Positions 56,666-64,000 of a DNA stretch of 64,000 bases are shown piece by piece. Origin of the DNA: Proteles cristata cristata (Eukaryota > Chordata > Mammalia > Carnivora > Hyaenidae); contig JAESUZ010003377.1 of NCBI GenBank assembly GCA_017311185.1, forward strand, positions 186,001-250,000. Direction: 5' to 3'. Every line of letters begins with the position of its first letter. Position 1 is the first letter of the stretch. A model generated the notes under the pieces. The model saw only the letters and a program-made list of their open reading frames with translations. It was not told the origin of the DNA and searched no databases. The position numbers and the translations under genes are program-made.

Positions 56666-58627
56666 TGACAGAGGACTTCCTGCGAGGGAGCCCCCCCACC
56701 CCCCACCGTGCCAGGGGCTCTGACCCGTGGGCCTACGATGTTCCAGGGCCTGAAGGGCGCACCCGCAAACATGTTCCTGTGCAGCGGCCCCCTTTCCTAA
56801 AACTGGGACGGAAAACGAAGGGTTTCTTTGTCTAGCATGTAAACATACCGATGTGAAAACTCCTACCAAGGTATGAAATTCAAATCGTATTTATAATTGA
56901 TGAGCGCTCTTTAAAGAAACCAAGATATTCATACCAAATCTCCGTTTCAGCAGGAACTCAAGAGTGTGTCTCAGTCTGTGACGCCCACACGGCTGCTCTC
57001 CACCCCGGGTTTCATCTCCTGCTCCCCTTCGGGCCCCTGGCCAGGACGCACACACAGACGCAGGCTCTCTGCCCGCACCCGACCCGCACCGGAGGCCTGA
57101 GCACCCCAGGTACCCACCCAGCCGTGGTGGCTCTTGGCTTCGGACCCACCACCCACCCCCACACATCAAGAAAGAAAACCACCCAAAAATAAGACCAGAA
57201 AGAAGGAAAGGAGACCTTCTGTAATAAGCATCCTTCAAAATGACAGAGCTCTGGGCAGTGCTCTGTGCCCCACGGGACCACGGCTTCCTTTCTATGTGGT
57301 CTGATGCGGCCGCTCTTCTATTTCCATTATTCTAGAACTATTACTACCAGTACCGCTCTGTGAGGAGCCAGGGAGGAGCCGGGGAGTCACCTGGAAAGTG
57401 AAGAGAAAGCTCAAGACTGAATGTCCCAGAGCGGGTTTGGCCAGAACAAAGCTTCCCTTATATCCATCCTATAGCACTGCCTTCCTCCTTTGTTTTTGTA
57501 AATAAAGAATAAATATTAACGAGTTTCTAAGATATAAATAGCCTTTAATAAAAATAACTTTAATAACATTAATACACACTTCTATTTTCTGGAAACATGC
57601 ATGAAAAATGTATTCAAGTGCAAAGGGAAGGGGTGGGCAATCCACCAAAGGCGAAAAACGTCCAATTCTGGAGCAAGAATTCGTCCTGCTCATTCCTTCT
57701 CTGCGATGATTACTGTACTTTGCGGGAGCCCAGAATTTCCCTGGGAAATAAGAAATCAGATTCTTGTGCGTACTACCCAGAACAAAACCCAAGGTCACCA
57801 CCTTATAACAGGTCTCATTTGGGGCTGCTTACAAACTTCTGCAGCTAACACCCCAAATCGTTCAAAGGTCTGATTCATAAAGTGGTGAAATCCCAGGAGT
57901 CCCTTCCACCCTACGCACTGCCTTCCTTCGCGTCCCCGGCTTCCTCCAGGCCTCCGGCAGACGGACCTCTCCCCGTTACACCTCGCGGGACAGCGCCCTT
58001 GGTCTGTGACCTTGGAGGAGCCACCACCTGACCACGGAAGCTCTCCGAGCACGGCGCCCACGTCCTCCCGGCTCACACTGGGGCCACACACCCCGGGCCT
58101 GGCCGCCCCTCCCAGAGCGTCCCCGGGCCCGGCTGGGGCAGCTCCGCCTTCTGAGCACCACACCCAGTGCGAGCCTTGCCAGGCCTCTCAGCTGGGAGCT
58201 CCGGGTAGCGGCAGCTCTGTTTCCAGAGCCAGATGACAAGGGGGAAAAACACACACCATGGAATTTTACAGAATACCGCTGGCCAGCTCCGATTCCGAAG
58301 GTCTCCGACGCGGCCGGCCAGCGCTCCTTCCCCGTGGGAATGAGGAGCCCCGCCGCGCCCCCCGCACAAGAGTAACACTGGAGCTCGGCAAGGGGACGCC
58401 CCGGGGAAGGCGGCTGGGGTGCCAAAAGTACAAGGAGCAAACTGCGAGCTAGCAAGCCACGTGCAGGAGACGGGGTCTAACTCCCCCCACCACCCACCCG
58501 CCCGCCAGGCCAGGGCGTCCCTAAGGCCCAGCTCTCCTGGGCTACCCCGCGTCCGGGACGCCGCAGGGGGGGTTCACACAAGGCATTTCCAATGCCTTGT
58601 AAAATATGGGTGCACTTTTGATCTAAC
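56666..58627. other. No gene recognised
   Basis: A GC-rich part at 57950-58560 has raised CpG density but no splice-bounded frame or core promoter motif I can support. An AT-rich part with many TTAATAA motifs lies at 57480-57580. Confidence 0.45.
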
Positions 58628-58830
58628 GTTTTTAATGTTTATTTTTAAGAGAGAGAGAGCATGAGCAGGGGAGGGGCAGAGAGAGAGAGAGGGAGACACA
58701 GAATCTGAAGCAGCTCCAGGCTCTGAGCTGTCAGCACAGAACCCGACGCGGGGCTTAAACCCACAAACTGTGAGGTCATGACCTGAGCCAAGGTCTGACA
58801 CTTAACTGACTGAGCCCCCTAGGCTCCCCT
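58628..58830 (-). mobile_element. Felid SINE
   Basis: GTTTTTAATGTTTATTTTTA tail, GGAGACACAGAATCTGAAGC, GAGCTGTCAGCACAGAACCC and head ending GCCCCCTAGGCTCCCC. Confidence 0.93.
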
Positions 58831-58861
58831 GGGTCTAACATATTTTTAAAAGATCAGTGTT

Positions 58862-59088
58862 GGGGCACCTGGGTGGCTTAGTCGGTTAAGCGTCCGACTT
58901 TCGCTCAGGTCATGATCTCGCGGTTCGTGGGCTCAAGCCCCGCGTCGGGCTCTGTGCTGACTGCCAGCTCAGAGCCTGGAGCCTGTTTCAGTCTGTGACT
59001 CCCTCTCTCTCTCACCCTCCCCTGCTCACGCTGTCTCTCTCTCTCCTAGAAATAAATAAAAATATTTTTAAAAAATTAAAGAAAAAGA
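58862..59088 (+). mobile_element. Felid SINE, ACTGCCAGC subtype, 16-bp TSD
   Basis: GGGGCACCTGGGTGGCTTAG head, near-identical body to the copies at 48818 and 62526. Perfect duplication TTAAAAGATCAGTGTT at 58846-58861 and 59089-59104. It lies 31 bp from an opposite-strand SINE. Confidence 0.96.
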
Positions 59089-59104
59089 TTAAAAGATCAG
59101 TGTT

Positions 59105-60159
59105 TTGGTGGAACACAGCATCTAGATACTAGCTATCTTTTTTAAAACTCTAAAATACGAACGAAACCTCAGAGAACGTTCCCAGCCGTGTCTGGGGCTT
59201 AGGGACACGAACCTCCGGCAGCAGGCCGCCTCCTCTCCCTGCTGCGCCCCCAGCCCCAGGAGGACACCCCGGAGCTGGGTCCTCGGGGTTCTGGAGGGAC
59301 CCAAAGGGACCAGGACGGCGAGCCTGCTGGAGGAGGCAGCCGAGCCCCGCGCCCGGGGATGGGGGCCAAGGCTGGGGGGGGCCTGCGGGCCGGCTCTCCG
59401 AGAGTCCCCCTCCCCCGACGCCAGAAGGCCTTCCTCCAGCCCTGGGCACTGGGTGTCGCTGTCCCGGCCAGAGCACTGAAGGAACACAAAGACAGCGGCA
59501 CGTGGCGGAAACCAGATGGCGAGAGTGACGGGGTGAAGCTGAGGAAGCACGCGGTGCCGGGTGCGCCGCCTCCGCGGAGTGACTGTAGGTCAAGTATCGA
59601 CCAGCCTCATCGCGCTCTGCCTTCTACTAATGTCCCACTTCCCACCTAGGACCCCCGTCCACAGAGACCGGGGGGGAGCCCGGGGACCGGGCTCGGGGAC
59701 ACGGGAACTCACTCCAGTGCCAACTCTGATCCATGGAACCTGGGAAAGCCCCTCCCCCATGTGACTGTGGTTCTCATCCACAAGGCGTCAACAGGATTTA
59801 ATACCCTCTTCCTCCCCCTCCCCCCACCCCCCACCTCAATGGGCAAAGGAGATAACGTGTGTAATGGGTGTGTACACAGTGATAATTTGTGGTAACCGGT
59901 GCTGCCCCTCGCGTCTGGCGATACGCAGGGGTCACAGCGACGCCCGTCACCATTTTGTTCTTTACGCAGCTCACTCGGGATGCAGCACCAGGCACACTGG
60001 GAAGCTGGGCCCCGCTGGTGGCTCAGTCAAGGCTGGTGTTGGTCTCTGAACTGTTGAAAGCCACCCGCCCAAAGCCCTGCGAGGATGGACAGCTACGGGG
60101 TGAACGGTGTCATCTCAGGCGAACCAACTCTGCTTTCATTAGAAACTGACACACTACCA
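59105..60159. other. No gene recognised
   Basis: GC-rich at 59200-59500 with long frames on both strands that I attribute to composition. C-rich patch at 59810-59833. Confidence 0.5.
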
Positions 60160-60370
60160 GGCGCCTGGGGGGCTCCGCTACCTGAGCGTCTGATCTCAGC
60201 TCAGGTCACGATCCCGGAGTCGTGGGATGGAGCCCCGGGTTACCGGGTCTATGCTGAGTGTGAGCCTACCTGAGATAGTCTCTCTCTGTCTCTCTCTCTC
60301 CCCCACCCCGTCCCTCTGCCCTTCCCCCCACCATGTTCTCTCTCTAAAAAAAGAAAGTAAAATGAAAAAG
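60160..60370 (+). mobile_element. Older CAN-type SINE
   Basis: GGCGCCTGGGGGGCTCCGCT head, CTGATCTCAGCTCAGGTCAC interval, short GTCTATGCTGAGTGTGAGCC core and A-rich tail. Confidence 0.8.
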
Positions 60371-61302
60371 CCCTGACACAGGACCAAGTTCTCAGCCTCT
60401 TGAGCAGGCTGATCCCTCCGTGTCCTGCACCCGATTCACCAAGAGGCTGAGAAAGGCCACTGGCAGTGTGGCTGCAAACACACCTGGACGAGGACGCCAA
60501 GCCGGCCGGCCGGCAGGTGGCCACGGCAGAAGCCTTGTTTTGCACCTACGGGAGGCTTAGGAAACAGCCCATCTTGGTGATCACTCATCAGTATTTACTA
60601 GTGTCCCAAGAATCCTCTGCGGACATGAAACCTATTTGCTTATTTTGTTTTCATCGTAAAACACGTGCTTGTTAGAGCCCAGAGAACGCTCACACGTAGG
60701 GGGAAAATAACCATCGGCTTCCAGGAGGCCAACACATCTCCTGAAGGGCCAACCCGGAGCTGCAGGAGGAAGATGCTGTGCGTGCCCGTTACCATGGCAA
60801 CGCGAGGCACAGAGGGGGTGCGCCGCTTCCGCTAACACTCTTCAGATCCGTGGCAGAAATTCCAGAGTCATCAACTAATTGCCGGTTGGGGAGAAATGTT
60901 GCACAACAAAAATGTGCCGACTGGGCAGAACTGGCGACGTTTGGAGACTCCCAATTCCTGACGTAGAGACTGGAGACGTCTCTAAACGTGCTTCCACTTC
61001 TTAACCGTTGTGTTCCTTACGTTCGCCCTTAAGGTGTCCAGTTTCACCCGTTAGGTCCCCCCCCCTTTTCACTTCCTGACCCAGCAGGGAAAAAACGGCG
61101 ACATGGAGCAACAAGATATGCTGCCAAGTGACGTAGCGCTTCGTGACGCATCTGGACAGGCTGCAAACACATCCGAGGATAAGACTACTTGTGGCGAAAT
61201 TCAGCTCCATCGGGAAGTAGCTGTACACCCTTGGGGACAGGTGTATAGTCCCAGGGCCTGACCGTCCTCATTTGTAGGGTGGGGATGAGAATACTGCTCT
61301 TG
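60371..61302. other. No gene; contains an RFX-type X-box
   Basis: Unique sequence with the X-box-like palindrome at 60788-60801 and a C10 run at 61058. No exon recognised. Confidence 0.5.
60788..60801. promoter_or_regulatory. RFX X-box-like palindrome
   Basis: GTTACCATGGCAAC matches the classical X-box half-site pair (GTTRCC / RGYAAC) with only one arm mismatch. RFX-family factors bind such sites in promoters and enhancers. Occupancy cannot be judged from sequence. Confidence 0.5.
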
Positions 61303-61318
61303 AAGATAAAGCACATGA

Positions 61319-61546
61319 GGGGTGCCTGGGTGGCTTAGTCGGTTGAGCGTCCGACTTCAGCTCAGGTCATGATCTCACGGTTCGTGGGTTCGAGCCCTAT
61401 GTCGGGCTGTGTGCTGACAGCTCAGAGCCTGGAACCTGTTTCGGATTCTGTGTCTCCCTCGGTCTCTGCCCCTCCCCAATTCATGCTCTGTTTCTGTTTC
61501 TCAATAATAAGTAAATGTAAAAAAATTTTTTTAAATAAATAAATAA
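61319..61546 (+). mobile_element. Felid SINE with near-perfect 16-bp TSD
   Basis: GGGGTGCCTGGGTGGCTTAG head and AATAAATAAATAAAAG-type tail. AAGATAAAGCACATGA (61303-61318) and AAGATAAGACACATGA (61547-61562) match at 14 of 16 positions. Confidence 0.94.
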
Positions 61547-61562
61547 AAGATAAGACACATGA

Positions 61563-62275
61563 AATGCATAGCATGGACCATGGAAAGCACTTAATGTGAG
61601 TCTGCCTGTTGGCTTTTATGAGGATTATCATAGCTGTTAAATATTATTTGCCAGAGGAAATAGGGATGTGAGACCTGAAATTTTAAAAATGTGTCAAGAA
61701 TAAAATGACAGGCAATATTCCTTCTACGTATACACCTAGTGAATGACGACAAATCTGGACAAGAAAGCACTTTAGTTCTATTCCTGATGCCAAGTTATAC
61801 AGTTGGAAGTTGCCCCAATTCTGAGGGTAATGACTGTTTTCTCTTAAAAGAGAAAAAAATGAAAAGCGAACTGCATGGCTACAGAGCTTTTAACAAGAAA
61901 TACCTGCTACACACAGTTTTATCATCTACATTTTTAGATAACGGGTGTATTGATAGTAAGCTTTCCCAAAGCGGCAGAGAAATCAAGATGGAGAAGCAGC
62001 CGTGGACAAGGGCCTTGACCTCATGAACGCCAAACCAGAGTAAGTGGTCTGCCGATGGGAGGGGCGAGCGGCGGCCACGTGCAGGCCCGTCTCCCACATG
62101 GGAAACTGGCCAGGCGCCTCTCTTTCTGACAAAACAGGGTAAAACTGAACTGACTCACTCCCTAGCAAGAATCCCAGTGCTCAGCTCCCCCGTGAAATAT
62201 TTCACAGCCACAGTGCTTCCAAACAGGGAAAATGTGTCACACACATGCAGAGGCACTGTGGGAAGGAAAGATACG
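61563..62275. other. No gene recognised
   Basis: AT-rich unique sequence. The plus frame at 61739-62026 has no recognisable residues. Confidence 0.5.
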
Positions 62276-62284
62276 TTTTGACTT

Positions 62285-62491
62285 AAGTTTTATTTATTTA
62301 TTTTGCAAGAGAGGGTGAGCATGAGCAGGGGAGGGGCAGAGAGAGAGGGAGAGAGAGAATCCCAAGCAGGCTCCAGGCGGACAGCGTGGAGCCCAATATG
62401 GGGCTTGAACCCAAGAACCGTGAGGTCATGACCTGGGCTGACACCAAGAGTCAACTGGCTCAACTGACTGAGTCACCCAGGAGCCCCAACT
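62285..62491 (-). mobile_element. CAN-type SINE with 9-bp TSD
   Basis: TTTTATTTATTTATTTTGCA tail, AATCCCAAGCAGGCTCCAGG core, head ending GAGTCACCCAGGAGCCCC. Duplication TTTTGACTT at 62276-62284 and 62492-62500. Confidence 0.92.
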
Positions 62492-62525
62492 TTTTGACTT
62501 CTTTAAAAAAAAAAAAAATAACTAT

Positions 62526-62745
62526 GGGCGCCTGGTGCTTAGTCGGTTAAGCGTCCGACTTTCGCTTAGGTCATGATCTCGCAGTTCGTGGGTTCGAGCC
62601 CCGCGTCGGGCTCTGTGCTGACTGCCAGCTCAGAGCCTGGAGCCTGTTTCAGTCTGTGACTCCCTCTCTCTATGACCCTCCCCTGCTCACGCTGTCTCTC
62701 TCTCTCCTAGAAATAAATAAAAAAATATTTAAAAAAGAAAAATGA
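62526..62745 (+). mobile_element. Felid SINE, ACTGCCAGC subtype
   Basis: Head with a small deletion (GGGCGCCTGGTGCTTAGTCG); otherwise very close to the copies at 48818 and 58862. Tail AAATAAATAAAAAAATATTT. Confidence 0.95.
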
Positions 62746-64000
62746 CTAAAAGCTTCAAACAGAATCTAACGTGGCTTTTACACACACGAGGGGAGGTATG
62801 TGCCAAAAACTGCCTCCTCCCGTGCACAGGACGAAGACCACAAGCACTTAATCTGTGACTTCTACGCCAACCCAAGCACCTAAGCTGTGTGCCTTTGCCC
62901 CACGTTAAGCTACTCAACACACACAGCCTGAGCACCACGCAGCTGTGCTCGGTGCTCCTCGGGGCCCCAGGAGACAGGCCCCAGCGCTCCGGAGTGCACG
63001 GCCCTGCAGCGGAGGTCGGCTCAAAACCAAGTGCAGCCAGAGGTAGCGTGTTCAGTGCTGACTCCTGCTCCAGGAAGGAGGAAGGGGAGGAAGGGCGGTG
63101 GTGGGGGCGGGACGACACATCAGTGCTGAACCGGGTGGCCCGGCCAAAGCAAGGACCTGAAGAAGTGAAAACCACGGAGGAAGGGCACTGCGGGCAAAGG
63201 CCCGAGGCCAGCAGGGCAGCGTGGCAGGAGGGAGGGAGCAGAGCACAGCATCAGGCAGAGGAGGAGGTCGCGGAGGGGAGGGGAGGGGAGGGGGGGGCTG
63301 GGGCAGGGCCTGCAACTTCTGCCGTGAGTTCAGGTTTTGCGAGTCAAGAGACACAAACCAAGGGGACCCCGTGGTTTCTGTCCCCAGCCACTCGACTCTG
63401 TGGAGGTCGACTGAGAGCGATCACAGGTGATGCATAAGCTGGGACCCGACAAAGTGTCACCTCTGGAACCTGACACTTCAGTCTCATCAGACTTCCACGA
63501 ATCACAAAACATGCCCCCAACCACTTCCAAGTACAAAAGCCTCTCTGAGCACAAGAGCCGTGCACACCGCACTGCAGGAAGGGTTTGGCTTGGGGGCTGC
63601 GGCTTGCCCACCCGGCTCGGGGGCCTCGGGGGTCGCTGAGAGATGCCACAGGCAGGTCCCTGCGGTGCCAGGCCAGGGGTAACACGACCAGAGCCGGACG
63701 TGAAGAGTCACCTAGAAGCTTCTTGAGAATGGCTAACAGGCTGTCACAGTGATCCGGAATGGGACAGTGGCCCCCCAGCGGAGGTGACGGACAGCAGGAT
63801 TCTGCGTATCCTGGGGGCAGAACCAGGGTCCCGGCTTGACTGCGCACGTGAGGTAGGGACAAAAAGAGAGGTACTAAGGATGTCTCAGTGTTCAGTTTGG
63901 GGCCTAACTGGAAAACTACAGTGGCTGCCAGCTGAGGTGGGGCGGGTGGGGACCGGGCGCCGGGTGGGGGCGTTGGGGAAGGACCGGGCTCCAGCCGTGG
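62746..64000. other. No gene; G-rich quadruplex tract
   Basis: Unique sequence to the window edge, with the G-rich run at 63273-63298 and GC-rich, GGGTGGGG-type sequence in the last 80 bases, which may be the start of another GC-rich domain. Confidence 0.45.
63273..63298 (+). repeat. (GGGGA)4-like G-quadruplex tract
   Basis: Four AGGGG units followed by a longer G run: AGGGGAGGGGAGGGGAGGGG, then more G. Confidence 0.92.

Noticed and set aside
57795..58455. GC-rich interval considered as a second CpG-island promoter
   Set aside because: CpG density is raised only modestly, with no GC-box cluster, no conserved-looking frame and no donor; left as unassigned.

Overview
This window is mammalian nuclear DNA, almost certainly from a cat-family carnivore (Felidae). 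The evidence is about 37 copies of a tRNA-headed, (CT)n-bodied, A-tailed SINE of the carnivore CAN/SINEC type in its felid form. The copies share an A/B-box-like head, a CTCTGTGCTGAC-type core, a TCTCTC stretch and an AATAAA-rich tail. Many are flanked by intact target-site duplications. The composition, the CpG island, a splice donor and old mammalian repeats (MLT1-type LTRs, MER5A-like, MIR-like, ancient L1) also fit a eukaryote. Nothing bacterial, plasmid-like or CRISPR-like was seen.

Layout. Positions 1-4.2 kb are probably the first intron of one minus-strand gene, with several SINEs. At 4.2-6.07 kb is a strong CpG island. It holds the first coding exon of that gene (minus strand, ATG at 5376, phase-1 splice donor at 4400/4401), an in-frame upstream stop, a short upstream ORF, GC boxes and a TTTAAA box. 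The encoded basic, Ser/Arg/Pro-rich N-terminus is not one I can name. The rest of the gene lies to the left of the window. From 6.1 to 64 kb I find no convincing protein-coding exon on either strand. This is a roughly 58-kb upstream or intergenic region (or introns of an unseen gene) made of SINEs, a 5'-truncated L1 (44977-46328), three MLT1-type LTR remnants, microsatellites and three minisatellites. The most striking minisatellite is a roughly 1.06-kb array of about 53 copies of a 20-bp unit at 42.9-43.95 kb. A 23-bp x8 array lies at 14.84 kb and a 32-bp x5 array at 35.5 kb.

Between the repeats are stretches dense in homeodomain-type cores (TAATTA and relatives), two RFX X-box-like palindromes (60788 and 40670), an octamer and perfect inverted repeats. 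These look like possible conserved regulatory elements of the minus-strand gene or a neighbour, but that is inference without an alignment. I found no evidence for a novel biological system. The unusual content is repeat biology (nested SINE insertions sharing target copies, young SINE copies with long perfect duplications, G/C-rich and Z-DNA-prone arrays) and candidate regulatory islands.
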